From Trichosporon coremiiforme (lineage: Eukaryota; Basidiomycota; Tremellomycetes; Trichosporonales; Trichosporonaceae), in contig BCJJ01000023.1 of NCBI GenBank assembly GCA_039545355.1, positions 683,362-747,361 on the forward strand: a stretch of DNA of 64,000 nucleotides, written 5' to 3'. Positions 35,256 through 47,586 of the stretch are shown piece by piece (within the stretch, counting starts at the first letter, position 1; each line of letters begins with the position of its first letter). The notes below the pieces were generated by a model. The model saw only the letters and a program-made list of their open reading frames with translations. It searched no databases and was not told the origin of the DNA. Both the position numbers and the translations under genes were made by a program.

Positions 35256-36597
35256 ATGCCCGGCCTTACAACAGCTCAGGTACGTCCGACTTTAGCTAAC
35301 TCTGTATCTCCGCAGCCTAGCTGACTTGCCGCAGGTTAACGAGCTCTCAGCAACGAATGTGTGAGTCATCAACAACGACCGCCGGTCTTCTGGCCACTCA
35401 ACGAGGAAGACCAGCTTTCAGCTCGGATCCGGAGTGTTACTGACAGGAATTAGTGTCATTCATCCTCTAGTTCTGCTCAGCGTTGTCGACCACGCTGCGC
35501 GTGTTCCGTTGCCCAACAAGAAGCGAGTTCTCGGCGTCCTTCTCGGCCAAGATGATGGCAACACGATCAACGTCGCGAACTCGTTCGCCGTGCCGTTCGA
35601 GGAGGACGACAAGGACCCGAAGACGTTCTTCCTCGATCTTGACTACGTGGAGGAGATGTGGCGAATGTTCAGGAAGGTCAACGGTGAGTGGGTCGAGCTG
35701 CGGGCGTCACGAGATGGCCGTGATGGAGGTGGCGAGCCGGTAGCAGCTGGCACCACCCCTTTGAACAAGCTGACAGAGCAGCGAAGGAGCGCCCGATAGG
35801 CTTCTACCACACGGGACCGCGCCTGCGTTCGTCCGACCTCGAGATCACGGAGCTGTTCAAGCGCTTCTGCCCGCGGCCTGTGATGGTGATCGTCGACGTT
35901 CGTGCGCACGGAGGACGTGGAGACACCGGTATCCCGACCGACGCGTACTTTGCCGTCGAGGAGATCCGTGACGACGGAACGGCGACGCAGCGGACGTTCA
36001 CGCACGTCCCGACGTCGATTGAGGCTGAGGAGGCTGAGGAGATCGGTGTCGAGCATCTGCTGCGCGACATCTCATCATCGTCTGCGGCCGCGAGCTCGTC
36101 GCTGCTCACGACGCAGAGCCTGTCGAATCGCGTTTCGGCGCAGCTTGACTCGCTGCGTGGTCTGCACGCCCGCCTGAAGGAGATCTCGGAGTACCTGAAC
36201 GATGTGCGCAAGGGCAAGATGCCGGTCAACCACCAGATCATCTATCAGGTGCAGGAGATTGTCGGCCTGCTCCCCCAGCTCGGCGGCGACGTCGACCTCG
36301 GCAAGGCCTTCCGCGTGCAGGTCAACGACCAGAACGTCATGGTGTACCTTGGCCTGCTGATCCGGACTGTCCAGGCGCTCCACGATCTGAGTAAGTCAAC
36401 TGCAGCTGACCTAGTTCGGACCATTTAGCTAACTGGCAGTCGACAACCGCATCGCCAACGCGCAGCAGGAGATCGACGACTCCAAGTCTGCTGAGGAGAA
36501 GAAGACGGAGGCGGCCGCCGAGGCCGCGGGCGTCAAGGCCGAGGACGTGAAGCGCGCCAAGCAGGAGAACGCCGACGACAAGGACGCCAAGAAGTAG
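35256..36597 (+). CDS. RPN8: 26S proteasome lid subunit Rpn8 (MPN domain)
   Basis: Non-catalytic MPN partner of the deubiquitinase Rpn11 in the proteasome lid. Exons 35256-35279, 35335-35360, 35454-35683, 35782-36390 and 36440-36597 give 348 residues. The MPN domain (about 15-150) has [36 protein letters not shown] and [16 protein letters not shown]. The second His of the JAMM metal site is replaced (HTG rather than HxH), as expected for the inactive Rpn8 type. A helical C-terminus with [14 protein letters not shown] follows and ends in a charged [19 protein letters not shown] tail. Exons 1 and 2 are only 24 and 26 nt. Confidence 0.95.
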
Positions 36598-37149
36598 TAG
36601 ACCGGTAGAAGCTTGTACTTTATGCACATCATGGTTACACCAGGGCGAAACGGACCGAAGCTCCAGCCATGCGTTGGTCAAGGTCTCTGTGCATAGTCAG
36701 TCTTGCGCCTGTGTGTGGACGTGTGAGAGGCACGTGACTGAGCACCGGGATTGTGGTAATGCTAGGAGCTTGCTCGATCAGAGAGCAATCGGAGCAACAA
36801 ACCCGTGGAATAACGCGCAGTCCGTGGTGCATACGGTGAAAGGCGAAAGCGTCGGGAGATTGACGACACGCGCGTGGAGTGGAGTGGAGAGGTCACGAGA
36901 TCAAGAACAGGAGAGGTCGGGCTGAGTTCAACAGACGGAGATGAGCGATGACTGCAGTGAGGGGTGTGGAGTCAGCAGCCGAGATCGGTGGCCCCGGTGG
37001 CGCGCCACCCTCAGCGCGTGCTGCCTCGTGATCGTTCTAGCAGCACTGTAAGGATTGGTCTTTCGACACATTGTCCCTTAGGAGGATTTGGGTCAAGATC
37101 CGGTCTCTGGACTTAATTGAGGGCGTGCTAGGCATGGCGCATGGGAGAA

Positions 37150-37180
<31 letters not shown>

Positions 37181-38676
37181 CGGGGGTTGGCGCTCTTTAT
37201 TTGAGTAATCTGGGGCGAGTGCGCCTCGCGGTAAGTTTGGGTGTAGCTGCTGTACTGCTGAACATGCAGCGCCCTCGTCTTGACGAAGTACGCCAGCGCC
37301 ATCAAGCTTAGAGCAGGATGTACGCTGAGCTGGCCAGGAAGTATGCTGAAGGCGCAGTCAGTAGCCAAATAACAGGCAGAACACTGGCTCGGTACACGGC
37401 AACGGCAACCCCTTAACCTTGCTAAGCAGACATCACGGTGTGACTGCGCATCGCCGCGTTGTCTAGACATAGCTTGTCATCGAGATCCAGCTTGCCCTGC
37501 AATATCACGCTCCTCTTGACGTCCCGCCCCCGCCTCGCAGCGATCACTAAGCATCAGCCGTCGTTCAATCACATCTCAAATGTCATCGCCTATCGTCGCT
37601 GGAGCGTGGATGCGTTGATCACGAGCCATGGCAGGATGGAAGATGAGTGGTCGGCAGCGGTCGGTGTCATCGACGACGTCATATCACACTCCGAGACGGG
37701 CGACTGGAGGCACGGAGTGGGGGACAAGGCTGAGCGACTCCGGATCGGCGTGTCTCAACCTCTTTACTGCTCTGTGGTTCAGGTGCTGAGACGATGCAGA
37801 CGAGCGTGCCCAGGCAAGGCACGAAAGGTACAAGCGGGGGAGGGGGAAGGGGAACGCGGGGGGGGGGTGCAGAACGAGGCACAGCACTCGCAGAGTCAGC
37901 GAGTCGAGAGCTTTTGAGCGCCCGCAGCAAGGTGGGTGGGGCCTCATTTTCCTTTGGGAGAAATCCTTATCTAAACGCGGGGCAGATATTCCCAGGCGGT
38001 CTACCACTCTTATCAGGCCAATCACATCCGCCCCTGCGGCCCGACGCAGGTCATGTGCTCATCGGCGTGCCCCTCAGACGCACACTAGCCGCACCTCGCA
38101 CCTCGACAGCCAGTGACCAGTGGAATGTCCAAGGCGGTCTTTTGCCAACGCCCGCGTGCCCCGCCTTGCGTGCGACCCCTCGGCTCCCTCGTCTAAGACT
38201 ATGTTCTGCGGATCGAGGTGCAGACATATCTCGACATTTTCGAATATCCCCTCGCCATCAAGGTTTGCTGGATGCTGCATCACAGCAGAGGGGTAGAGGG
38301 CAAGCCGCTAAATGCAACTACCGGAGGAGACCGGTGCCGGTGCTCGCCCTGCGACCTGCGCGACCTGCATGGCACGGGGCCTCGATCGCATGACGACAGA
38401 CTGCGAGACGTAAGACGTTCTAATCTCTGCCGCCGGTGGCTTTGTCATGGTCATCGTCGTCAGACCTTGTCGCCTGTGACCCGGCCGGCACTTGGATCTG
38501 GCTATAAACTGGGGGAATGCTCGATGCCGCTCCCCAACTATCTCAGCACCACCCCACACCGCACACCGCACATCGCACACTGCACACCTCGACAACGAGC
38601 ACTTCAACCAACGTTCTCACGACCAGCCCACACGCACTTCAAGCACTTCAAGCACCTCTCAACTCCACAAACAACC
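36598..38676. other. 2.1 kb intergenic region with a long G run, no gene seen
   Basis: It is gene-poor, with a 31-base G homopolymer and a second G-rich tract at about 37860-37868. The last 150 bases form a CAC-rich leader of the next gene. No coding frame was supported. Confidence 0.5.
37150..37180. repeat. 31-base G homopolymer
   Basis: This is an uninterrupted run of G followed by C and five more G. True length is uncertain, because such runs slip in sequencing and assembly. On the RNA or DNA level it would form G-quadruplexes. Confidence 0.85.
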
Positions 38677-39041
38677 ATGCTGTCCCTCCGCACCGCTGTC
38701 CGTGTCCCCCGCGCTGTCGCCTCGCTGCACACGACCGCGCTCGCCGCTCGCCCGCAGGCCCGTCCCCCTTCTGACGGCTCTGGACCTCTCTTCACGACCC
38801 CCTTCGAGATCCAGATGGGTTACCGTGACGCCGAGAAGGAGGCGAAGGACGCCAAGAAGCAGAAGAAGCAGACCGGCACCGACAAGATGAACAAGATGAA
38901 GGGAGGCAAGAGCTTCAAGGAGCTCAGGAAGCAGCACGACGTGAGTATCTCAGCTGAAGGCGCATGCGCCAACAGCGAGCTGAAGCTTGGGGTCGCCGCT
39001 CAAGGATCTGAGAGCTAACCAGACAGGAGGGCCGCGACTAA
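38677..39041 (+). CDS. Small mitochondrial-type protein, 92 residues, unknown function
   Basis: Exons 38677-38940 and 39027-39041 (15 nt, encoding only EGRD and the stop). The N-terminus MLSLRTAVRVPRAVASLHTT has the Arg/Ser/hydrophobic pattern of a mitochondrial presequence. The body is short and very Lys-rich: FTTPFEIQMGYRDAEKEAKD, KKQKKQTGTDKMNKMKGGK and SFKELRKQHD. No membrane segment is seen. Good codon bias and a correct intron with a CTAAC branch support it as real. Family not recognised. Confidence 0.7.
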
Positions 39042-39580
39042 GCTACTCGCTGTCGACACCGCCGCTCGAGCATACTCGCATACTCGTACCTTACCGTCCT
39101 CGTTCCGCACCTCGCGGACTCAGCCCTGCCCGTCCATGATGGCCGGTCGCTGACGCCCGCCCACACAAAATAACCTTCATCAAGGCGCGCACCTCGCACG
39201 CCGCCACGCATCATCCGTGCACTCCGCACGCCCAATCATTCACATTCAACACGCATACGCACATCTGTAGCCAAAACCTGGCCGCTCAACGCGCCCACGC
39301 CCGCCTCTAGGCACACGTCCGGTTAACGAGGTCGAAGGATATGTTCAGAAGATCAATCGAAGTAAATGAAGAAAAGGAAAGAAGGAAGAAAGGGATGGTT
39401 GTAAAACGTAAAATGCAATGCAGTTATGTATCTATGCCTTGTGATCCTGCTGCGTCTTCTCTATTGCGCGAGCTCACGACTAACCCATCGGCTGTGTGCC
39501 ATCAACAGTCAGCGACGAGCCGCTGTTTGCCCAGTCTTGCAGCTCAAGGCTTGCTGTCGCTCGCCATGGCCGCTCGCCGT
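39042..39580. other. Convergent intergenic region, no gene seen
   Basis: It holds the 3' sides of the small mitochondrial-type gene and the two-TM gene. A purine-rich A/G stretch lies near 39355-39400. Confidence 0.5.
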
Positions 39581-40596
39581 CTAGACCTTCTTCTTGTCGC
39601 CCTCAACCCACTCGATCCACTGCTTCAGCTTGGAGTCATCGACGTCCCCATTCCGTCCAAGGACGTTCGGTCCAGCGTCGCTCGGTCCCTCGTCCTTGCG
39701 CACATTCTCGATGAGTTCCGGCAACCCCTCCTCGAGCTTGCCCTTCATCGCATCCGCAAACTCCTGCACGCTCCCGACACCGAGGTACTTGGCGGCTCCC
39801 CATACCCCGAGCGCCGTGCACGCGCCAACGAGCGCGGTCGCGATGCCCAGGGCCTGGAAACCGAGCCACGGGCTGACGGGCTCGAGCGGAGCGCCTTCCT
39901 CGTCCACGGCTGCGGGGCCGTAAAGGTGGTCTTCCTCCGCGTTGTTGAACTCGCGCCATCGGATCAGGTCAGAGTTCTCGAGCGGGACCGTCGAAGAGGC
40001 GTGCGCGAGGTCGTCGGCGCGGTCCTGAGCCTCGAGCTCTGCGAGAATCTCCGAGGAAGGGGCAGCGGCAGTAGCGGAGGAAGACGCCGGGGCCGAGGTC
40101 GAGACCGAAGCAGCGGTGGCAGGCTCCGGTCTAAACGCCTCAGATGAGCGTACCGGACGCGCAGACATCGCCGGTCGCGAAGGAAGACCACGAAGGCCCT
40201 GGTTCAAGAACTGCGTCGTCTGCTGCATCGTAGCCGCCTGCTTCACGTACGGCAGGATCAGGAGCGTCAAGCCTGTCGTGACCGCGAGCTGGGGTCAGCT
40301 CTGCATCCCGGTCGTTGTAGCTCTTAAAGCTCATCTGCACAACGCTGCAAGCGAAGCTGGCGAATAGGGACACTCACAGCGGCTCCGGCCACAGCAACAG
40401 CGACCTTGGGGTTCGGCTTGTGGTCGTCGATGTGCGGCTCTGCTGGCTCGGCCGCAGCAGAAGCGCTCTGATGATCGACGGGGACGGCGGCAGCCTGTGC
40501 CGGTGCGCCAGACGGCTGGAACTTGGCTTCGACGCCACCTGCCGCTTCCGTAGTCGCTGGCTCCTTCTTGCTCTTGAGCTGGTCGAGGAAGCGCAT
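39581..40596 (-). CDS. Two-transmembrane protein, unknown function
   Basis: Exons 40596-40378 and 40288-39581 give 308 residues. The first 60 residues are Ala/Pro/Gln-rich and hydrophilic. A hydrophobic segment made across the intron (VAVAVAGAALAVTTGLTLLI, about 62-85) and a second one (LGFQALGIATALVGACTALG, about 205-228) suggest two membrane spans. The loop between them contains EILAELEAQDRADDLAHASS and is mostly disordered. The C-terminus is helical and charged, ending WIEWVEGDKKKV. The gene shares a 263-bp divergent promoter with UTP22. Fungal membrane proteins of this plan are often mitochondrial or ER, but I cannot assign it. Confidence 0.72.
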
Positions 40597-40859
40597 CTTT
40601 TCTGTATGTCGTAGAGTACGAATGCAACGAAAACGGACCCGTTCGCGATCGGACACAGGAAACGACGGACAAGCTCGCGGACTCTTACCAGCTGGCAGGT
40701 GAAATTTCAGGGACGAGCCATGCAACCCAGCCAGATTTTTGCGGGGCCACTCACTGAAATTTCCGCGCCTGCCTGCCTACGATAGCTTCGGCCAGTTCAC
40801 AACAATTGCATCTGTGGGCTGACGTCTTGCCTTCCTCGCTCATTACATACTACGCAACC

Positions 40860-43800
40860 ATGGGCGTCAAGAGGAAAAGTACCTCGGGTGCTCCGATTGA
40901 GAAGAAGGTGAGCTTTTCTATTCGACGAGAGCTGACCCTCAGTCACGGAAGGGAAAGGCGAAGGCTGTCGAGCCCGATACCGATGAAGAGATCGAGCAGT
41001 ACGCTGCGCACTCGACGCTCGTCGACCCCATGATCGACCCGCAGCATTCGGATGACAGTGACGACGATGAGGACGACGACGACGTTCCCGAATTCGACGG
41101 GATGGATCAGGACGAGGACGACGATGTTCCTGAGTTCAACGGCGACGATGCTTTTGAGAACGGCGAGGAAGACACGCCCGCGGCATCGACATCAGCACCG
41201 AAGAAGTCGTTGTACAAGGCGCCGACGCTGAAGGAACTGGACGAGCTTCGTGACGCCGAGGCTAGCGGAGGCAACACGTTCAGCATGCAGCTTGAGGAGC
41301 TGCTGGGCAGTGCGCTGCTCAGCACCACGCCGGCGGCGGGTCTGAAGGCCCTCCTCGGTGCGGTGCACGACCTCGTGCACTCTCTCCCTGAGCTCGCTCC
41401 GATGGCGCCAAAGAAGGCTGTGAAGAAGGTGCCCGGCGTTCCCTTCCCGGGACCGAAGGCGCTGCTCCCCACGACCGAGGAGGTGCAGTGGAAGCTCGGA
41501 TTCGAGAAGCCGACGGAGGTGCTCGTCGCGGGCTCGTGGCCCGTGGTCGGCGGGTACAAGAAGGCGAAGGGAGAGGAGGGAAACATTGACATTGTGGTCA
41601 TGATGCCTCCGGTAAGTTGTTTGTCCTGCTTCTGCAGCTGACATACAGTCTCTGTTTTCTGCGAAGGACCGCACGGCGTACCGCTACTTCCACAAGCGGG
41701 CGTACTACCTCGGCGTGATTGCGCAGGCGCTGAAGAGCGCTTCGAAGGAGAATGGACCTCTGAAGGGAGCCGAGATTGCTTGGGAGTATGCGGATGCGCG
41801 CCGGCCCATCGTAAACGTTCGCGCAGGCAAGGCGCAGGGTCTGAAGCGTGCCGTCGACGTGCGGGTTCACGCTGGCGCGCCCGACGTCTTCCCCCTTGCG
41901 ACGCTGTACCCTTCGAAGTCGCTCATCAGGGCTGAAGACGAGGCTACCCCGACACCGCTGACCTCCACTTCCCTCCTCCTCGATACCCTGCACAAGCCGC
42001 ATCTCCTTCACTTGCACCGTCTGGCCCAGGCTCTCGGCGACCGCGGAGCCGACAAGTTCCTCGCCCTCTGGCGCATCTGGGCCGCGCGCCGCGGCATCCC
42101 CCGTCACCTCGGTGGAAGTGGATGGTTTGCGTCCATGCTTCTCGGGTGGGTCGTCGAGGGCGCCGAGATCGGAGGCAGTAAGCCTCGCCGCCAGCGCGGA
42201 CTCGGCAAGGCGCTTCCTCCGTGGGGTGCGCTCCGCGCCGCATGGGAGAACCTCGCGCACACCGACTTCGAGGATACGCCTGTCTTCCTTGGCGAGGCGA
42301 ACGTGGCCCGTACTGAGTTCTCGGGCGACGTCCTTGTCGACGCGACGGGAACGGTCAACCTCTTCGCTGGATGGGAGAAGGGAGATGTTGAGATGGTGAG
42401 TGCTAGGCGTCCCTAATGTTAGCTGACATCAGCTCCGGTATCACGCCCGTGAGACCCTCGCGATGCTCGAGGATGCGGCGGCCGATCACTTCCAGGACGT
42501 CTTCCTCCGCGCCGAGACGCTTGGTCCCGCCACCTATGACGAGTACATCATGTAAGCTTCGCATCACGTTTCCTGAGCTGACCTCAGTGTGGATGCGTCC
42601 AAGGCGAAGGCCGATGCGGGTCTAGTGGCCGAGGCTGAGCAGCCGAGAACGATCGATCGCCTCACGCATCGCGCCGCGGACGTCGTGCGACAGGGATTGA
42701 CCGATCGCGCGCGCATCGTGCACACCAGCGTGCTGTCCGACACGCATTTCGCCGTCGGCCTGCTGCTGAACGGCGAGGAGGCCGGACGGACGCTTGATGT
42801 CGGACCGCATGCGGACCAGCAGGAGGCGTGTTCCGCGTACCGTGCGCTGTGGGGCGAGAAGGCTGACCTGCGCCGGTACCAGAACGGTGTCATCGCTGAG
42901 TCGGTGCTCTGGACGCCGCACCGCCCGGAGCAGCGTGCGCAGATCCCGTTCCAGGCGGCCGAGTGGCTGCTGAAGCGGCATCTCGGCGCTGTCTCCGTTG
43001 CCTCTCGCTCGGCGAGCGACAGCTGGCTGCATATCATCCAGGTGCCGGACGCCGCTCGCGACGCCGTCTGTGTTGCCAACTCGGAGACCCAAGGTTTCGC
43101 GCCCATCATGACCGCCTATCAGAAGCTGCACAGCATGCTGAAGAACATCGACGACGAGCTTCCGCTCGGCGTGCTCAACGTTACGCCCGCAAGCGAGCTG
43201 CTCCGCTACGCGTCCGTCCTTGTCCCGCACCCCGTCGATGCGAACCGCCTCGCGACTGCGCCGGAGTCGCTCGGCTACGTTCCCGTCGCCGAGGTCGGGC
43301 TGCAGTTTGAATCTTCGCCCCGCTGGCCCGACGACCTCGAGGCTGTTCAGGCTCTGAAGCTCGCGCTGCTTGAGAAGGTCGCGCGTGTGCTCCAGCCCCG
43401 CATCAGGGCGCGCATGGCGATCGCGCTCGATGCTGATGCCACCACGGTTGAGGACCAGGCTTCGCTCGAGCTGCTCATGGACGGTGTCGCCTTCCGTCTG
43501 CGCATCATGTACGAGAAGGAGAAGGTGATGATCGAGCGTGCGCTGGAGCCTGCTCGCCCTGGTGTACCGAAGCCCCCTGCGCCGCCACGAAGGCTGCTCC
43601 TCCCCGCACTTGCCAAGTGGGAGCGACGATTCGAGTACGAGCCGCGGCACCACTCCACGCTCGCGCCGATGCACCACCGCTTCCCGAGCTTCTCTACGGC
43701 TGTGCGTCTCCTGAAGCGCTGGACGGCGGCGCACATGCTCCGCATCGAGGGCGAGGCGCTCGAACTTCTCGTCGCGCACACGTATCTCGCCCCCGGAAGC

Positions 43801-44541
43801 CTCGGCGCTCCCGCCGGGGCGACTGCCGGCTTCCTCCGCACGCTCGAGGAGCTCGCGGCCTGGGACTGGCGCACGTCGCCGCTTTTCGTCCCCCTCGTCG
43901 CCGTCACGCGTGATGCGGCCAGCGCCAGTGGACGCCCCCGCTTCCCGACCGCGGAGCGCGAGGAGGCCCTTGCTGCCTTCTCTCGCCGCGGCGAGAAGCA
44001 CGCGTGGAGCATCATCACCGAGACCGACACGACGGGAACGCGATGGACTGGGAACGTCGGTCCGCTGATCGCGGCCCGTGTGCAGGCGCTCGCTGGCGCG
44101 ACTCTCGCTGCCGTCCGCAACGCTAGCCCGCTCGACGTCCCTGCGCTCTTCGCGACCCCCCTCGAGCACTACGACGCTGTCTTCCACCTGTCTCCCGGAA
44201 CTCGTGCCGCGCAGGCGCTGGAGCCGGAGATTCCTTCCGGTTTCCGCTCTGCGGAGGCGCATGACGTCCGCCTCGGCTTTGACCCAGCCAGCCTGCTGGC
44301 GGCCGACATCCAGCGGTTGTACGGTGACGCCCTCCTCGTGTTCCACGACGTGAACGGCGGCCGCGCCATCGGCATCCTCTTTAACCCGCAGCGCAACACG
44401 CCGAGGGCCTTCAAGCCGCTGCTCGGTTACAACACTGCGCCGGCGAGCAAGAGCCTCGTGTCGCTGAACAAGGCGGCCGTCATTGAGGAGATCAAGCGTC
44501 TCGGTGCCGGCATTGTCACGAGCGTGGACGTCAAGAAGTAG
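40860..44541 (+). CDS. UTP22: U3 snoRNP / SSU processome protein Utp22 (NOL6/Nrap family)
   Basis: Large nucleolar protein of the UTP-C module, needed for 18S rRNA processing. Exons 40860-40907, 40943-41611, 41649-42395, 42433-42551 and 42588-44541 give 1178 residues with consistent phase. The N-terminus is basic (MGVKRKSTSGAP), then strongly acidic with repeated DDDVPEF units (about residues 50-95). The Nrap nucleotidyltransferase-like domains follow: WKLGFEKPTEVLVAGSWPV with VDVRVHAGAPDVFPL in the first, later SWLHIIQVPDAARDAV, and the C-terminal LLVFHDVNGGRAIGILFNP. Length and order agree with Utp22. Strong GC3 bias suits a highly expressed ribosome-biogenesis gene. Confidence 0.93.
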
Positions 44542-44619
44542 ACTGGCATCTGTAGGGATAGAGTTACACCATGCATAGAGATTACATAGCCCAAGAGTGC
44601 ACTGTAGAGAAAGAGGACC

Positions 44620-46211
44620 TTACACCCACGGTGTGCCGACCTGCTTACTGCGCATGACGCGCGAGATACCAATCCAGATACTGCCGGCGAGTACGACAGT
44701 GGCACAGAACATGGACGCCTCGAGGTACGTGTCGTTGGTGTCCTTGAGCTGGGCCGTGATGGGCGTGCCCGCGAGCCAGAACCAGCCCGACACAAAGAAG
44801 CACATGCCGAGATAGAGACCGGCCTGGTTTGTGTGCGGGGCGAAGGAGGCAGCTCCGGGGTTCATACTCGCGCCATAGCCTCCAGAGGCAATACCGTAGA
44901 TGGCGTCGTAGGCGAGGATTGCGCCGACCGAGTTCGTCAGCGTCCAGAAGTACATCATGATACCGCTCGCGGATCCGAAAGCGGCGAGGACATTGATCGG
45001 GCCGATGCGTTGCGCAAAGAAGAGGGGGATGATACGGCCGAAGAGACTGACTCCGTTTGCGATGGCCGGAGCGTAGTTTGCCAGCGCAACGGGGACGCCC
45101 TTGCTAGTGGCGTATGTCACACCGAACGTCTGCGGCGCGTAGATTGCCATACTGGCCAGACAAGCGCCGGCGACGTATACAGTGTACGCCTTGTTGCGGA
45201 ACACCTCGGGGGAGAGGACAGCGACCTTCTTCCTCGGCGCGACGGTTGTGCTGAGGGCAAAGAAGGCGAAGACGCTGAACGCGAGCACGAGGAAGCCGAG
45301 GATGCGCAGACTCCAGTCGACACCGACGGCGGGGATCAGGTAGTTCAACATGATCGGAAGGAAGATGCCAGCGACGGCGGAGCCGGAGGCTTGTAATCCG
45401 AACGCGAGCGTGCGATATCGACTCCGAGCGAAGTGGTGGGACAGCGTCGCGACGGACGGCGAGAAGATCAGGCCCATCCCGATACCGACGCCGATACCGT
45501 GCGACAGCAGGACTTGCCAGTACTCCTTCGACAAAGAAGCCATCATGAGGCAAAAGGTGTACAGGAGACCGCCTACCAGCATCAGTTGCTTCAAATAGCC
45601 GCAGTCGAGCAAGGGTCCCGAGACGCACCCCAGCATCGGACAGAGAGCGAACTGGATAGAACCAATCCACGATACAGCCATACCGGACGTGTCGCTCAGC
45701 TTCCCGGAGAGATACTCTTGCTGGAAGACTCCCCAGGACTGTGTCATTCCATCTCGACATTAGCCGATGCCACAAGCGATGTTTGAGACTACTTACAGCA
45801 GAGCATGTTCACCAGAAAACTTCCAGCACAGTTCAGCCACCCCTTCCATCCGGGCTCGACGTACTCCATTCTGCTCGCCTCCTCGATGACTTGGTTCTCG
45901 TCGTGTTCTCGCTGCGCTTCCGTCTCATCCTTCTCTCCGTGGTACTCCGACATCTCCCCTCCTGCTCCTCCTCTTCCCTTCGCGTCATATCCGTCAATGT
46001 CAGAGGAGGGCAGAACATGCTGTGTCCCAGACTGCACCGAGACGCGAGACACGTTCCGGTCCAGCCGCACGTCGGTGAAGCTGGCGGTCGGGTACGCGCC
46101 AAACTCGGCCTCGACGATCGTCTGCCGTTGGGCGTCGGTTGCCTGCAGGCAGTCGCCCTCGGGAAAGGATGGATCCCGCCATGGTTTCGACCTCGGAGCG
46201 TCAGTCGTCAT
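44620..46211 (-). CDS. MFS transporter, monocarboxylate (MCT/SLC16-like) type
   Basis: Exons 46211-45797 and 45752-44620 give 515 residues from the chosen start. The first about 110 residues are a soluble acidic leader with HGEKDETEAQREHDENQVIE. Twelve hydrophobic segments follow, beginning WLNCAGSFLVNMLCYGMTQS with the MCT-typical SWGVFQQEYLSG directly after it. Others are IGSIQFALCPMLGCVSGPLL and SHGIGVGIGMGLIFSPSVAT. It ends AGSIWIGISRVMRSKQVGTP. Fungal members carry monocarboxylates, vitamins or siderophore-like compounds, so the substrate is open. An in-frame ATG 177 bases further upstream (46388) exists; I chose 46211 because the upstream segment looks like leader sequence. Confidence 0.85.
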
Positions 46212-47586
46212 CGCCGTTGTCTCTGTCGTGGTATTCGAGTGCAAGAGTCCTTCTCCGCTGAATTTCAGGTCGTCAGGGACGTGCGTCCGTCGGCGTGGCT
46301 GGGCTCCTAACGATCGTGAAGTGGGCCGAGAAGACGAGTCGCGTCTGAGACGTGTGAGTCGCTGTATCAACAAGACAAGGCTGCTCAAGATGGGGAAATG
46401 GGAAATACCAACACCTCTTCACAATGTCAGTCCGCGAGCCGAGCGAGAGCGCTCATGAAGTTATGCATTTCCCGCCCCGCAACTCCATCTCCGGTCAGCT
46501 GGCTGAAGATGGATATAGCAGCGGAACAGCAGAGAGACGGCCATGGCCGGGCCGGTGCCTTGATCCCTGGGATGCGGATGAGAGTGGATGGGTGGATGTT
46601 CGGGCCTCGCTCTGCTCTGCTACTGCCACCGCTGCCTGATCGCCCGGCGCTGCTGGACGCGGCTGGATATCTTGTTCTGCCGCGAACCTTACATCCTGGG
46701 CCGAGTCAAGCAGATCCAGCGTAGAGCCGTGTTCTACGCCACCGGTTCGGAGGGCTACTCGGCCCTACTCAGCCCTTTCTCGCCCACCTCCACACTACGG
46801 CCATGGACTCGGCCCTCGAGTAGGCAAATGGTTGACAACACGGAGGAGTGTTCATCCTGAGCTTACGGCCCTGCATCCTTCTCCGCGTCTGTCGAGCATG
46901 TGACTGATCTTGTGCAGCCCGCGCTGTCTGCACCTGGTGCAGAGATGGCCATGTTCTGAATGAGCAGAAATATGGCATTCTCGGCTATTTTTCCTAGGGA
47001 AATGTCCGATTCGGCATTTCTGCAGGGTGTGATTCGACTCTCTTGTTCTGCAGCTCGCGTCAGTCGCTTCCGTGGGCAGTGACGCAAATAGCACTTACCC
47101 CAGAGCGGACAGTGATCGTCGATCGCTTGGCGCGTGGCGTTGAGCGTGGCTTGCACGTTGCAAGGGGGCCCGGAGGACGACGAGAAATGAAAGGGGCGTA
47201 GAGGGAGGCGGAGCGTGGTGGCTGGCCCGGACCGACACCCGACAGTGGCAGATTCGGGCGTTGTGCACTTTGATGTCACTGTGCTGTAGGATCCTCACAC
47301 ATCTCCATCTGTGCGTGCATACCGATGGATCTGGGAGGCGCCCTTGACACGTCAACTGACAGCTTTTCTTCTCACGCTTCACAAGGCATATCTATCTTCC
47401 ACGCTCGTTGCATCCATCACTTTTTGTTCAATCTCTCTCTATTCGATAGGTGCGTGAATGAGCTGAGAAGCGCTTGCACCTAAGCCGACCTTCAGTTCGC
47501 TAGTATCGTGAGTAGCGCGCGTATGACGCTGCTTCCTGGGATAACGCGTAAGCTGACCCTCAGATTCACTGCAACTTCAGAGACCG
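46212..47586. other. Intergenic region and probable spliced 5' leader of the next locus
   Basis: No gene is seen up to about 47430. From 47450 intron-like units already appear (a GTGCGT donor at 47450 to an acceptor near 47495, then GTGAGT at 47508 to an acceptor near 47563), which would put introns in the untranslated leader of the gene that follows. Confidence 0.4.

Noticed and set aside
37093..38025. Several minus-strand open frames around the G run
   Set aside because: They contain translated homopolymer (poly-Pro) and lack start context or splice structure.
42622..44346. 574-codon minus-strand open frame opposite UTP22
   Set aside because: Same codon-bias effect; the composition is Arg/Glu-rich with no recognisable fold.
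45789..46388. Upstream start at 46388 for the MFS transporter
   Set aside because: The extra 59 residues are Arg/Ser-rich without conservation features; the ATG at 46211 follows directly and leaves a normal leader. It cannot be excluded.
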